Of a DNA stretch of 64,000 nt, positions 1 to 7,551 are shown piece after piece. The DNA lies in contig JAMHWD010000003.1 in NCBI GenBank assembly GCA_035911135.1, positions 1 to 64,000 on the forward strand. The letters run 5' to 3'. The translations under genes and the position numbers were made by a program. Every line of letters begins with the position of its first letter. The stretch's first letter is position 1. Source of the stretch: JAMHWD01 sp035911135 (GTDB lineage: Bacteria; Pseudomonadota; Alphaproteobacteria; Micavibrionales; Micavibrionaceae). The notes beneath the pieces are model-generated. The model ran no database searches and was not told the DNA's origin. It was given only the letters and a program-made list of their open reading frames with translations.

Positions 1-1
1 T

Positions 2-781
2 GATCAGGTTGATGACAAGGAATTGCTGGATCTGGTTGAGATGGAAGTTCGCGAACTTCTGTCCAAGTACGAATTCCCTGGCGATGATATTCCTATCATC
101 AAGGGTTCGGCTCTGGCGGCTGTTGAAGGCCGTGATGAGGAAATCGGCGTGAAGGCGATCGAAGCGCTGCTGCAGGCGGTTGATGATTACATCCCGCAGC
201 CTGAGCGTCCGAAGGACCGTCCGTTCCTGATGCCGATCGAAGACGTGTTCTCGATCTCTGGCCGCGGCACAGTCTGCACAGGCCGTATCGAGCAAGGTAT
301 CGTGAAGGTTGGCGACGAAGTTGAAATCGTTGGTATCCGCCCGACACAGAAAACGACGATCACAGGCGTCGAGATGTTCCGCAAGCTGCTGGATTCCGGC
401 GAGGCTGGCGATAACATCGGCGCGCTGCTGCGCGGTACGAAGCGCGAGGAAGTCGAGCGCGGTCAGGTTCTTTGCAAACCCGGCTCGATCATGCCGCACA
501 AGAAGTTCGTTGCCGAAGCCTACATCCTGTCCAAGGAAGAAGGCGGCCGTCACACACCATTCTTTAACAAGTACCGCCCCCAGTTCTACTTCCGCACAAC
601 GGACGTGACAGGCGAGTGCATGCTGCCAGCCGGCACAGAGATGGTGATGCCTGGCGATAACATCAACAACATGAATGTCGAGCTGATCACACCGATCGCC
701 ATGAACGAAGGCCTGCGCTTTGCGATCCGCGAAGGCGGCCGTACGGTCGGCGCCGGCGTCGTCTCGAAAATTGTGGAGTAA
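2..781 (+). CDS. tuf: Elongation factor Tu, C-terminal two thirds (5' end outside window)
   Basis: EF-Tu is the GTPase that delivers aminoacyl-tRNA to the ribosomal A site. The reading frame is already open at base 2 and starts at the Asp of the NKxD guanine-specificity motif (about residue 138). It covers the end of the G domain, then domain 2 (from about RPFLMPIEDVFSISGRG) and domain 3, ending in VVSKIVE. The 259 visible residues plus about 137 missing ones give the usual 396-residue protein. The stop lies only 5 nt before rpsJ, so tuf ends the str series and leads directly into the S10 series, as in many proteobacteria. Confidence 0.98.
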   Translation, partial: DQVDDKELLDLVEMEVRELLSKYEFPGDDIPIIKGSALAAVEGRDEEIGVKAIEALLQAVDDYIPQPERPKDRPFLMPIEDVFSISGRGTVCTGRIEQGIVKVGDEVEIVGIRPTQKTTITGVEMFRKLLDSGEAGDNIGALLRGTKREEVERGQVLCKPGSIMPHKKFVAEAYILSKEEGGRHTPFFNKYRPQFYFRTTDVTGECMLPAGTEMVMPGDNINNMNVELITPIAMNEGLRFAIREGGRTVGAGVVSKIVE

Positions 782-786
782 TATCT

Positions 787-1113
787 ATGAGCGCGCAAAC
801 TATCCGCATTACGCTGAAGGCTTTTGATCACAGAGTTCTGGATCAGGCGTCCTCGGAAATCGTGAACACGGCCAAAAGAACCGGCGCACTGGTTCGCGGT
901 CCTGTACCGATGCCGAACAAGATCAAGCGTTTCACAGTCATCCGTTCGCCGCATATCGACAAAGGCTCGCAGGAGCAGTGGGAGATGCGCACGCATAAGA
1001 GATTGCTGGATATCGTCGATCCGACACCCCAGACGATTGATGCTTTGATGAAGCTCGATCTGGCGGCCGGTGTGGACGTTGAGATCAAGATCGGACAAAG
1101 CCAAGCGGCTTAA
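787..1113 (+). CDS. rpsJ: 30S ribosomal protein S10
   Basis: S10 is a 30S head protein that is also the NusE partner of NusB in transcription antitermination. The 108-residue product matches the family over its full length, with the IRITLKAFDHRVLD start and the RSPHIDKGSQEQWEMRTHKR segment of the long loop. It is slightly longer than the usual 102-103 residues because of the C-terminal IKIGQSQAA end. The start is 5 nt after the tuf stop, so it is probably co-transcribed and perhaps translationally coupled with tuf. It is first in the S10-L3-L4-L23 gene order. Confidence 0.98.
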   Translation: MSAQTIRITLKAFDHRVLDQASSEIVNTAKRTGALVRGPVPMPNKIKRFTVIRSPHIDKGSQEQWEMRTHKRLLDIVDPTPQTIDALMKLDLAAGVDVEIKIGQSQAA

Positions 1114-1144
1114 TAAGGTTATTGAGAAACAAAACAAGTTTAAT

Positions 1145-1186
1145 GGGTTTTAGACCCTTAAAGGCAAGTTGACCGGGAAGGTCAAC
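1145..1186 (+). promoter_or_regulatory. Two small hairpins in the rpsJ-rplC spacer
   Basis: The 92-nt spacer contains a gggt/accc hairpin (1145-1148 with 1154-1157) and a perfect 7-bp hairpin (gttgacc 1168-1174 with ggtcaac 1180-1186, loop gggaa). The second ends 19 nt before the rplC ATG and just upstream of its AAAGGA ribosome binding site. No T-run follows, so this is not a classic terminator. A role in L4-type autoregulation or mRNA processing is inference only. Confidence 0.4.
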
Positions 1187-1205
1187 CTCTGGAAAGGAAA
1201 GAAAA

Positions 1206-1949
1206 ATGAGAACCGGACTGATTGCAAGAAAAGAAGGGATGACACGTATCTTCGATGAAGAAGGCCGTCATATTCCCGTTACTGTTCTGAAAGTGGAAGA
1301 ATGCCAGGTTGTGGCCGTTCGCACCGAAGAGAAGGATGGCTATGTGGCTGTTCAGCTCGGTGCTGGCGCAGCGAAGGTCAAGCGCACATCCAAGGCGAAC
1401 CGCGGCCATTTCGCGAAAGCCAAGGTTGAGCCGAAAAAGAAAGTGGCAGAGTTCCGCGTCTCGAACGAAAATGTTCTGGAAGTTGGCGCAGAAATCGGCG
1501 CAAAGCATTTTATTCCCGGTCAGTTCGTCGATGTGACGGGCACGTCGATCGGTAAAGGTTTTGCCGGCGTTATCAAGCGTCACAATTTCGGTGGTCTGCG
1601 TGCCTCGCACGGCGTATCCGTATCGCACCGTTCACACGGTTCGACCGGTCAGCGTCAGGATCCGGGTAAGGTTTTCAAAGGCAAGAAAATGGCCGGTCAC
1701 ATGGGCGATACCCGCGTGACAGTTCAGAACCTTGAAGTTGTTGCGATTGATGAAGAACTCAATCTGATCCTGGTCAAGGGCGCAGTCCCTGGCTCCAAGA
1801 GCGGATGGGTCTATGTCAGCGATGCCGTCAAGAAGCCTGCTCCTAAGGATGCTCCGCTTCCGGCCGGCCTGGTCGCCAGCGCAAAAGCAGCTCCGGCGCC
1901 AAAGCAAGAACAAGCAGCAGAAGTAGCTGCTGAAGAGAAGAAGGACTAA
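1206..1949 (+). CDS. rplC: 50S ribosomal protein L3 with low-complexity C-terminal tail
   Basis: L3 is an early-assembly 23S rRNA-binding protein reaching toward the peptidyl transferase centre. The family core is clear, including the extended loop with KRHNFGGLRASHGVSVSHRS and GQRQDPGKVFKGKKMAGHMG around residues 120-170. The protein is 247 residues against a usual 205-215. The excess is a C-terminal tail from about residue 209 rich in Ala, Pro, Lys and Glu. The start is preceded by AAAGGA at good spacing. rplD follows after 5 nt. The tail resembles extensions on L29, S17, L30 and L17 in this window. Confidence 0.97.
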   Translation: MRTGLIARKEGMTRIFDEEGRHIPVTVLKVEECQVVAVRTEEKDGYVAVQLGAGAAKVKRTSKANRGHFAKAKVEPKKKVAEFRVSNENVLEVGAEIGAKHFIPGQFVDVTGTSIGKGFAGVIKRHNFGGLRASHGVSVSHRSHGSTGQRQDPGKVFKGKKMAGHMGDTRVTVQNLEVVAIDEELNLILVKGAVPGSKSGWVYVSDAVKKPAPKDAPLPAGLVASAKAAPAPKQEQAAEVAAEEKKD

Positions 1950-1954
1950 TCGTC

Positions 1955-2578
1955 ATGAAAGTAGCTGTTAAGACATTGGATAACAAATCGGCTGGCGAAA
2001 TTACGCTGGATACCGATGTGTTTGGCGTTGAAGTCCGCGAGGATATCATTCACCGCGTCATCAACTACCAGCTGGCAAAACGCCGCGCCGGTACGCACAA
2101 GACGCAAACACGTAGCGATGTTTCCCGCACAGGTAAAAAGCCTTTCAAGCAAAAGGGAACCGGTAACGCCCGTGTAGGTAACTACACGCGTACGTTGGAC
2201 CGCGGCGGTCAAAAGGCTCATGGCCCGGTTGTCCGTTCCCACGCGATTGATGTGCCGAAAAAGATCCGCAAGCTCGCTCTGCGTATGGCCCTTTCGGCCA
2301 AGGCTGCGGAAGGCAAGCTGATCGTTCTGGAAGATGCCAGCGCCAAGACACATAAGACAAAGCCGATGGCTGAGGCTTTTGCGAAGATGGATCTGACATC
2401 GGCTCTGATTATCGGCGGTGCCGAGATCGAAGCAAACTTCGCCCGCGCGACATCCAACCTGCCGCGTATTGATGTTCTCCCTTCGCAAGGTGCGAATGTG
2501 TATGACATCCTGCGCCGCGAGACTCTGGTGCTCACGAAGCAGGCAATTAACGACATTACTGAAAAGCTGAAAGGTTAA
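1955..2578 (+). CDS. rplD: 50S ribosomal protein L4
   Basis: L4 binds domain I of 23S rRNA and lines the exit tunnel. In Escherichia coli it represses the S10 operon by binding its leader. The 207-residue product has normal length and family features: the basic tunnel-loop region around residues 50-90 (SDVSRTGKKPFKQKGTGNAR) and the IDVLPSQGANVYDILRRETLVLTKQA C-terminus, which is written here only as a landmark. It lies 5 nt after rplC and 4 nt before rplW, so the three are tightly co-transcribed. Whether it regulates this operon cannot be read from sequence. Confidence 0.97.
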   Translation: MKVAVKTLDNKSAGEITLDTDVFGVEVREDIIHRVINYQLAKRRAGTHKTQTRSDVSRTGKKPFKQKGTGNARVGNYTRTLDRGGQKAHGPVVRSHAIDVPKKIRKLALRMALSAKAAEGKLIVLEDASAKTHKTKPMAEAFAKMDLTSALIIGGAEIEANFARATSNLPRIDVLPSQGANVYDILRRETLVLTKQAINDITEKLKG

Positions 2579-2582
2579 GACA

Positions 2583-2897
2583 ATGGCCAAGGCAAAGAAA
2601 GCAGAAATCAAGGAAGCGATGTACACGATCATCGAATCCCCGCACATCACCGAAAAAGGTACGATGGGCTCGGAGCATGGTCAGGTCACATTCCGCGTCG
2701 CCATGGATGCGACCAAGCCGCAGATCAAGGAAGCCGTTGAGGCCCTGTTCGGCGTGAAGGTTAAATCCGTCAATACGCTGGTGCAAAAAGGCAAAACGAA
2801 AATCTTCAAAGGAATGCGCGGCTATCGCAGCGATTTCAAGAAGGCGATCGTGACGCTGGAAGACGGTCAGATGATTGATACAGGTGTCGGCGTTTAA
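2583..2897 (+). CDS. rplW: 50S ribosomal protein L23
   Basis: L23 sits at the tunnel exit and docks trigger factor and SRP. The 104-residue product has the IIESPHITEKGT start motif, the KPQIKEAVEALFGVKVKSVNT segment, and a basic loop KGKTKIFKGMRGYR. Compared with typical versions it has about seven extra N-terminal residues (AKAKKAE). Its TAA stop overlaps the ATG of the next gene (TAATG at 2895-2899), so translation of the unknown ORF that follows is probably coupled to rplW. In most bacteria rplB is the next gene. Confidence 0.97.
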   Translation: MAKAKKAEIKEAMYTIIESPHITEKGTMGSEHGQVTFRVAMDATKPQIKEAVEALFGVKVKSVNTLVQKGKTKIFKGMRGYRSDFKKAIVTLEDGQMIDTGVGV

Positions 2898-3196
2898 TGA
2901 AGAATGAAGTTCGTCAGATTTTGCTTGCTCAGGAAAGCTTTGCAACAGCCGCGCAGGTTGAAGGCAAGCGTCTGGCGGTAGAAAAAGGCGAAAAATACGA
3001 CGACCAAAAGCACTGGTATCAAGGTGCGGAGATTTTGGAGAGACGTTTCGGCAAGGAAATTGCGCCTGTGCTGAAGCAGCTTGAAGATATCGCAAAGGCT
3101 TTTCTGGATGCGGAGATTGAAGTCGCCCGTATCGCGCAGGAGCCTGAAGAGACAAAGAAGGATATCGGCGTACAGCCGGACCGACTGGAAATTTAA
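2897..3196 (+). CDS. Unknown 99-aa acidic, helical protein inserted in the S10 operon
   Basis: I do not recognise this protein. It is 99 residues, mostly predicted helix, with alternating charged residues and an acidic C-terminal third (for example AQEPEETKKD), unlike its strongly basic neighbours. There is no signal peptide, membrane segment or Cys motif. Its ATG overlaps the rplW stop (TAATG), and rplB starts 48 nt downstream with its own AAGGAAGA site. Same-strand position, TAATG coupling and neighbour-like codon use support a real gene. The classical order is rplW-rplB with nothing between. A ribosome-associated or assembly-related role is suggested only by position. It could also be a lineage-specific insertion. 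Confidence 0.82.
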   Translation: MKNEVRQILLAQESFATAAQVEGKRLAVEKGEKYDDQKHWYQGAEILERRFGKEIAPVLKQLEDIAKAFLDAEIEVARIAQEPEETKKDIGVQPDRLEI

Positions 3197-3244
3197 ACTA
3201 TGGTGGCCCGCCGATAGAGGGCAGAAGAAAGAAGGAAGAAGACT

Positions 3245-4072
3245 ATGGCACTAAAACAGTTCAATCCGACGACAGCCGGTCAGCGTCAGCTGGTCAAGAT
3301 CGATCGTAGCGACCTTTACAAGGGCAAGCCTGAGAAAGGCCTGACCGAAGGTAAGAAAAAATCAGGTGGCCGTAACAATACGGGCCGCATGACATCGCGC
3401 CATATCGGTGGCGGTCACAAGCAGCGTTACCGTATGATCGATTGGAAGCGCGACAAGTGGGATGTTGAAGGTACAGTTGAGCGTCTGGAATATGACCCGA
3501 ACCGCACAGCCTTTATTGCCCTGATTTCCTATGTTGACGGCGAAAAGCGCTACATCATCGCGCCGCAACGCCTCGCAAAAGGTGACAAGGTTATTGCTGG
3601 CGAGAAAGTTGACATCAAGCCGGGCAATGCCATGCCGCTGAAAAACATGCCGGTTGGTACAATCGTTCACAATATCGAGATGAAAGCAGGCAAGGGCGCA
3701 CAGATGGTTCGCGCTGCCGGTACATTCGCTCAGCTGGTTGGTCGTGATCAGGGTTATGCCCAGGTTCGTCTGGCATCGGGCGAGCTGCGTATCGTACGCG
3801 GTGAATGCATTGCTACTGTGGGCGCGGTTTCAAACCCCGATCACATGAACGAAAGCATGGGTAAAGCCGGCCGTAACCGCTGGAAGGGCCGTCGCCCGAC
3901 TGTTCGCGGCGTGGTCATGAACCCGGTTGATCACCCACACGGGGGCGGTGAAGGCCGTACTTCGGGTGGCCGTCATCCGGTCAGCTTCTCCGGCGTGCCG
4001 ACGAAGGGTTACAAGACCCGCGCCAAGGCAAAGCCTTCGAATAAATACATTATCAGACGTCGTAAGAAATAA
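3245..4072 (+). CDS. rplB: 50S ribosomal protein L2
   Basis: L2 binds 23S rRNA near the peptidyl transferase centre and contacts the 30S subunit. The 275-residue product is full length. It has the N-terminal KPTSGGRN-equivalent GKKKSGGRNNTGRMTSRHIG, the central OB/SH3-like domains, and the diagnostic C-terminal HPHGGGEGRTSGGRHPVS loop, which contains the conserved His implicated in peptidyl transfer. It is preceded by AAGGAAGA 5-10 nt upstream. rpsS follows after 13 nt. Nothing in the sequence is unusual apart from the upstream inserted ORF. Confidence 0.98.
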   Translation: MALKQFNPTTAGQRQLVKIDRSDLYKGKPEKGLTEGKKKSGGRNNTGRMTSRHIGGGHKQRYRMIDWKRDKWDVEGTVERLEYDPNRTAFIALISYVDGEKRYIIAPQRLAKGDKVIAGEKVDIKPGNAMPLKNMPVGTIVHNIEMKAGKGAQMVRAAGTFAQLVGRDQGYAQVRLASGELRIVRGECIATVGAVSNPDHMNESMGKAGRNRWKGRRPTVRGVVMNPVDHPHGGGEGRTSGGRHPVSFSGVPTKGYKTRAKAKPSNKYIIRRRKK

Positions 4073-4085
4073 GGATATATAGACA

Positions 4086-4364
4086 ATGACACGTTCAGTT
4101 TGGAAAGGTCCGTTCGTAGATAAAAGCGTCCTCAAAAAAGTTGAGGAAGCGCGCAAGGGCGGCAAGAATACGGTCATCAAGACATGGTCGCGCCGTTCGA
4201 CAATCCTGCCGCATATGGTAGGTCTGACATTTGGCGTTCACAACGGCAACAAGTTCATCCCGGTTCTGGTGACAGACCAGATGATCGGTCACAAGCTCGG
4301 CGAATTCGCCCCGACACGGACATTTAAAGGTCATTCGGGCGATAAAAAAGTCGCGAAGAAATAA
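4086..4364 (+). CDS. rpsS: 30S ribosomal protein S19
   Basis: S19 forms a complex with S13 in the 30S head near the A-site tRNA. The 92-residue product has the MTRSVWKGPFVDKSVLKKVE start and the family signature around HNGNKFIPVLVTDQMIGHKLGEFAPTR. Length is normal. It sits 13 nt after rplB and 19 nt before rplV on the same strand, in the standard S10 operon order. Confidence 0.98.
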   Translation: MTRSVWKGPFVDKSVLKKVEEARKGGKNTVIKTWSRRSTILPHMVGLTFGVHNGNKFIPVLVTDQMIGHKLGEFAPTRTFKGHSGDKKVAKK

Positions 4365-4383
4365 GGTATAAGGAAGATATATC

Positions 4384-4758
4384 ATGGGACAGACAGCTAA
4401 TCCAAAACGCGTAAAGGAAAACGAGGCGAGAGCTTTCGGCAAGTACCTGCGCGTATCGCCGCAGAAACTTAATCTGGTGGCGCAGACAATCCGCGGCAAG
4501 AATGCAGGCCGCGCGCTTATCGATCTGGAATTCTCCAAGCGCCGTATCGCGCAGGATGTTCGCAAGCTCCTGCAATCGGCAATTGCCAATGCTGAAAACA
4601 ACCACGGTCTTGACGTTGACCAGCTGGTTGTGGCTGAGGCCTTTGTCGGCAAGACAGCCATCCTCAAGCGCTTTCATGCTCGTGGCCGTGGCCGCGGCGC
4701 ACGCGTTGAGAAAAAAGTAGCCAATCTGACGATCGTTGTTCGTCAAAAAGACGCATAA
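4384..4758 (+). CDS. rplV: 50S ribosomal protein L22
   Basis: L22 binds all six domains of 23S rRNA and its beta hairpin lines the exit tunnel. The 124-residue product has the family core (KYLRVSPQKLNLVAQTIRGK and the GRGRGARVEKKVANLTIVV end). The tunnel hairpin contains the basic FHARGRGRGAR tip. Length is normal for alphaproteobacteria. rpsC follows after 17 nt behind an AAGGAG site. Confidence 0.97.
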   Translation: MGQTANPKRVKENEARAFGKYLRVSPQKLNLVAQTIRGKNAGRALIDLEFSKRRIAQDVRKLLQSAIANAENNHGLDVDQLVVAEAFVGKTAILKRFHARGRGRGARVEKKVANLTIVVRQKDA

Positions 4759-4775
4759 GTTTTAAGGAGCAAAGT

Positions 4776-5492
4776 ATGGGACAGAAGATCAATCCAATAG
4801 GCCTGCGGGTCGGTATCAACCGGACATGGGATTCACGCTGGTTTGCGGGACGCAACTACGCCGAGAAGCTGGTCGAAGACCTTAAGCTTCGTGAATATAT
4901 CCAGGAAAACCTGAAGGCTGCGGGGATCTCCAAGGTCATCATCGAGCGCGCCGCGAAAAACACGCGCGTGACAGTGCATACTGCCCGTCCTGGCGTTATC
5001 ATCGGCAAAAAAGGCGCCGATATCGAAAAACTGCGTCAGCAGCTTTCCCAGCGCGCCGGCGGCGATGTTTCCCTGAATATCGTTGAAGTCCGCAAGCCGG
5101 AAGTTGACGCGCAGCTGGTTGCCGAGGGCGTAGCCCAGCAGCTCGAGCGCCGCGTATCCTTCCGCCGCGCCATGAAGCGTGCCGTTCAATCGGCCCTGCG
5201 TTTTGGCGCACTTGGCATTCGTATTAACGTATCGGGCCGTCTGGGCGGTAACGATATCGCGCGTATGGAATGGTACCGCGAGGGACGCGTTCCCCTGCAC
5301 ACACTCCGCGCGGATCTGGACTACGGCACGGCCGAAGCCTTGACCACATTTGGTATTATCGGCGTGAAAATCTGGATCTATAAGGGCGATGTCATGTCGC
5401 ATGATCCGATGGCACGCGACAAGCGTTCTGAGACGCAAAGCGGCTCTGGCCAAGGCTTTCGCGGCAATGATGAGCAGCGTAACAGAGATTAA
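4776..5492 (+). CDS. rpsC: 30S ribosomal protein S3
   Basis: S3 lies at the mRNA entry pore and contributes to helicase activity. The 238-residue product has an N-terminal domain (MGQKINPIGLRVGINRTWDS), a type II KH domain with VIIGKKGADIEKLRQQL around residues 70-90, and the C-terminal signature around RINVSGRLGGNDIARMEWYR. It ends with a polar 25-residue tail. It is followed not directly by rplP but by a 181-nt structured gap, which is unusual because rpsC and rplP normally touch or overlap. Confidence 0.97.
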   Translation: MGQKINPIGLRVGINRTWDSRWFAGRNYAEKLVEDLKLREYIQENLKAAGISKVIIERAAKNTRVTVHTARPGVIIGKKGADIEKLRQQLSQRAGGDVSLNIVEVRKPEVDAQLVAEGVAQQLERRVSFRRAMKRAVQSALRFGALGIRINVSGRLGGNDIARMEWYREGRVPLHTLRADLDYGTAEALTTFGIIGVKIWIYKGDVMSHDPMARDKRSETQSGSGQGFRGNDEQRNRD

Positions 5493-5493
5493 T

Positions 5494-5630
5494 AGTAAAA
5501 AGGCCGGAATTTTGTAAAAAAACTCTGGCCTTTTACTGCGGAATAGGATAAGTTCCGCAACGATTTAGTGAATTTTTAAAAATTCAAGCCATATAGGAAC
5601 TCTTGTTCAAAGGAACAAAAAGCCTATGTG
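5494..5630 (+). promoter_or_regulatory. Four consecutive hairpins/palindromes between rpsC and rplP
   Basis: The 181-nt gap holds four self-complementary elements. The first is a long hairpin, 5494-5508 with 5524-5537, in which agtaaaa and ggcc pair with ggcc and ttttact around one bulged A. The second is a perfect 7-bp hairpin, tgcggaa 5537-5543 with ttccgca 5553-5559. The third is an 18-nt perfect palindrome at 5569-5586. The fourth is a nested stem, catatagg 5590-5597 with cctatgtg 5623-5630, enclosing ttgttc/gaacaa. A T8 run follows within the next 16 nt. This could be a terminator plus new promoter, an RNase processing site, or a ribosomal-protein-binding leader. I cannot tell which. Confidence 0.6.
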
Positions 5631-5673
5631 AGCGGATTTTTTTTGAACGAACAAACTAGCAAGGCAAAGAACA

Positions 5674-6096
5674 ATGTTGAGCCCAAAGAAGACAAAATAC
5701 CGCAAGCAGCACAAAGGCCGCATTCACGGCAATGCGAAAGGCGGCACGCAGCTGAATTTCGGTGCTTATGGTTTAAAGGCCCTTCAGCCTGAGCGTATCA
5801 CGGCCCGTCAGATCGAAGCGGCCCGCCGCGCGATCACGCGTCACCTCAAGCGTCAGGGTAAGGTCTGGATCCGCATTTTCCCGGATGTTCCCGTTTCCAA
5901 GAAGCCTTTGGAAGTTCGTATGGGTTCGGGTAAAGGTTCGCCTGAATTCTGGGTAGCCCGCGTTAAGCCTGGCCGTATCATGTTCGAGATTGACGGCGTT
6001 CCGGCAAATATCGCACGCGAAGCGTTTGATCTGGCCGCGATGAAGTTGCCGATCAAGACAAAATTCATCGCCCGTATCGGCGAAGAGACGAAATAA
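5674..6096 (+). CDS. rplP: 50S ribosomal protein L16
   Basis: L16 organises the A-site region of the 50S subunit. The 140-residue product is full length with MLSPKKTKYRKQHKGR at the start, the RQIEAARRAITRH helix and the signature RMGSGKGSPEFWVARVKPG. The start is preceded by GCAAGGC/AAAGAAC, a weak Shine-Dalgarno match. It restarts the gene series after the hairpin-rich gap, so its expression may be set separately from rpsC. rpmC follows after 27 nt. Confidence 0.97.
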   Translation: MLSPKKTKYRKQHKGRIHGNAKGGTQLNFGAYGLKALQPERITARQIEAARRAITRHLKRQGKVWIRIFPDVPVSKKPLEVRMGSGKGSPEFWVARVKPGRIMFEIDGVPANIAREAFDLAAMKLPIKTKFIARIGEETK

Positions 6097-6123
6097 TTAA
6101 GTGAAGAATAGAGAGTTAGCGCT

Positions 6124-6384
6124 ATGAAAGCTGAAGACCTGAAAACAAAGACCGCAGATGAGCTGATGAAGCTTCTGATGGATGCCCGCAAGGACCAGTT
6201 CAACATGCGTTTCCAGCGCACAGCCGGTACATTGGCCAATGTTGCGGATATCCGCAAGAAACGCAAAGACGTTGCACGCATCAAGACATTCATGAGCGCT
6301 CAGCGTAATGGAACAGCCGCCGCCCCGGCCGCAGCGAAAGCTGCCAAGCCAAAGGCAGCAAAAAAAGCGGCTGCGAAGGAATAA
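6124..6384 (+). CDS. rpmC: 50S ribosomal protein L29 with Ala/Lys tail
   Basis: L29 is a two-helix protein beside L23 at the tunnel exit. Residues 1-62 are the family core (MKAEDLKTKTADELMKLL and the RRTAGTLANVADIRKKRKDVAR-like second helix). Residues 63-86 are an extension made almost only of Ala, Lys and Pro, which is not part of the usual 63-70-residue protein. This tail would be exposed near the tunnel exit if L29 occupies its normal site. rpsQ follows after 35 nt behind an AAGGAG site. Confidence 0.96.
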   Translation: MKAEDLKTKTADELMKLLMDARKDQFNMRFQRTAGTLANVADIRKKRKDVARIKTFMSAQRNGTAAAPAAAKAAKPKAAKKAAAKE

Positions 6385-6419
6385 GGTTAGATAAAGGTTT
6401 TTAAGGAGAGTATAGGAAA

Positions 6420-6800
6420 ATGCCTCGTCGAATTCTGGAAGGTGAAGTAGTCAGCAACAAGACCGAGAAGACCATCACGGTCCTGGTTGAGCGCCGCTAC
6501 ATGCACCCTGTTTACAAAAAATACGTCAAGCGCACAGACAAATATGCCGCGCATGATGAGCGTAACAACTTCAAGCCAGGCGACAAGGTCCAGATCATGG
6601 AATGCCGCCCGATCTCGAAGACAAAGCGCTGGGTTGCCCTGCTGAACGGTGAGGCTCAGATGCCTTCGGCCGTGAAGGAAGTAAAGGCGCCTGCTGAGAA
6701 AAAAGCCAAGGCTCCTGCCGCCAAAAAAGAGGCAAAGCCTGCCGCCGAGAAAAAAGCGCCTGCCAAAAAGCCGGCCGCAAAAGCCAAGAAGGAAGACTAA
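6420..6800 (+). CDS. rpsQ: 30S ribosomal protein S17 with about 45-residue Lys/Ala/Pro tail
   Basis: S17 is an OB-fold protein that binds 16S rRNA early in assembly. The core (residues 1 to about 80) has the signature region GDKVQIMECRPISKTKRWVAL. Residues from about 82 to 126 form a low-complexity tail of KKAPA/EKKA-like units, making the protein half again as long as the usual 80-85 residues. The tail is in frame, ends at a normal stop 3 nt before rplN, and lacks any domain I recognise. It parallels tails on L3, L29, L30 and L17. Confidence 0.96.
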   Translation: MPRRILEGEVVSNKTEKTITVLVERRYMHPVYKKYVKRTDKYAAHDERNNFKPGDKVQIMECRPISKTKRWVALLNGEAQMPSAVKEVKAPAEKKAKAPAAKKEAKPAAEKKAPAKKPAAKAKKED

Positions 6801-6803
6801 GCC

Positions 6804-7172
6804 ATGATTCAGATGCAATCCAGAATGGACGTTGCCGACAATAGCGGCGCTCGTCAGGTTCAGTGCGTTAAGGTTCTTGGTGGTTCCAAGCGCCGCACAG
6901 CCAATATCGGTGATGTTGTTGTTGTCTCGGTCAAGGATGCCATTCCCAGAGGCCGCGTGAAAAAAGGTGATGTCCGTAAGGCCGTTATCGTACGCAGCCG
7001 CCATGGTCTACAGCGCCAGTACGGCGAAAAAATCCGTTTCGACACTAATGCCTGCGTGATTATCAACGCGAACGGCGAACCGGTCGGCACACGTATCTTC
7101 GGACCAGTGACACGCGAACTGCGCGCCAAGGGTTACACAAAAATCATCTCCCTCGCACCTGAAGTGCTTTAA
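6804..7172 (+). CDS. rplN: 50S ribosomal protein L14
   Basis: L14 is a conserved 50S protein at the subunit interface and the binding site for the silencing factor RsfS. The 122-residue product is full length, with MIQMQSRMDVADNSGARQVQ at the start and the ANGEPVGTRIFGPVTREL signature near the end. It begins 3 nt after rpsQ and precedes rplX by 37 nt. No unusual features. Confidence 0.98.
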   Translation: MIQMQSRMDVADNSGARQVQCVKVLGGSKRRTANIGDVVVVSVKDAIPRGRVKKGDVRKAVIVRSRHGLQRQYGEKIRFDTNACVIINANGEPVGTRIFGPVTRELRAKGYTKIISLAPEVL

Positions 7173-7209
7173 GGGAATGGGAAGAATTTAAAAGGTCAGG
7201 ATCAAAACG

Positions 7210-7533
7210 ATGACACAACCGAAACTGAAAATTAAAAAAGGCGATCAGGTGATTGTACTCACCGGCCGCGACAAGGGAAGCAAGGGCGAAGTCCTGAAAG
7301 TATTCCCGGCAGAATCCCGCGTTCTGGTACAGGGCGTGAATGTTGTGACACGTCACAACAAGCCTTCGCAGATGTCGGCTGGCGGTATCGAGAAGATGGA
7401 GAAATCCATTCATATCTCGAACGTGGCTTTGGCTGACCCGAAAGGCGGTAAGGCAACACGCGTTGGTTTCAAAGTCGCCAAAGATGGCACGAAAACACGC
7501 ATCGCCAAGAAATCCGGCGAGACGATTGAATAA
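7210..7533 (+). CDS. rplX: 50S ribosomal protein L24
   Basis: L24 is an assembly-initiator protein. The 107-residue product begins with a basic segment and a KOW motif (KGDQVIVLTGRDKGSKGEV, residues about 10-28). It continues with the VLVQGVNVVTRHNKPSQ and SIHISNVALADPKGGKATRV segments typical of the family. Length is normal. rplE follows after 18 nt. Confidence 0.98.
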   Translation: MTQPKLKIKKGDQVIVLTGRDKGSKGEVLKVFPAESRVLVQGVNVVTRHNKPSQMSAGGIEKMEKSIHISNVALADPKGGKATRVGFKVAKDGTKTRIAKKSGETIE

Positions 7534-7551
7534 GGTAAAGGCGAGAAAATC

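Noticed and set aside
6660..6797. Apparent tandem repeat of aaa/gcc-rich units in the 3' part of rpsQ, and similarly at 10480-10610 in rpmD
   Set aside because: These are low-complexity Lys/Ala/Pro codons in coding sequence and are irregular in length, so not a CRISPR or a true tandem-repeat array.
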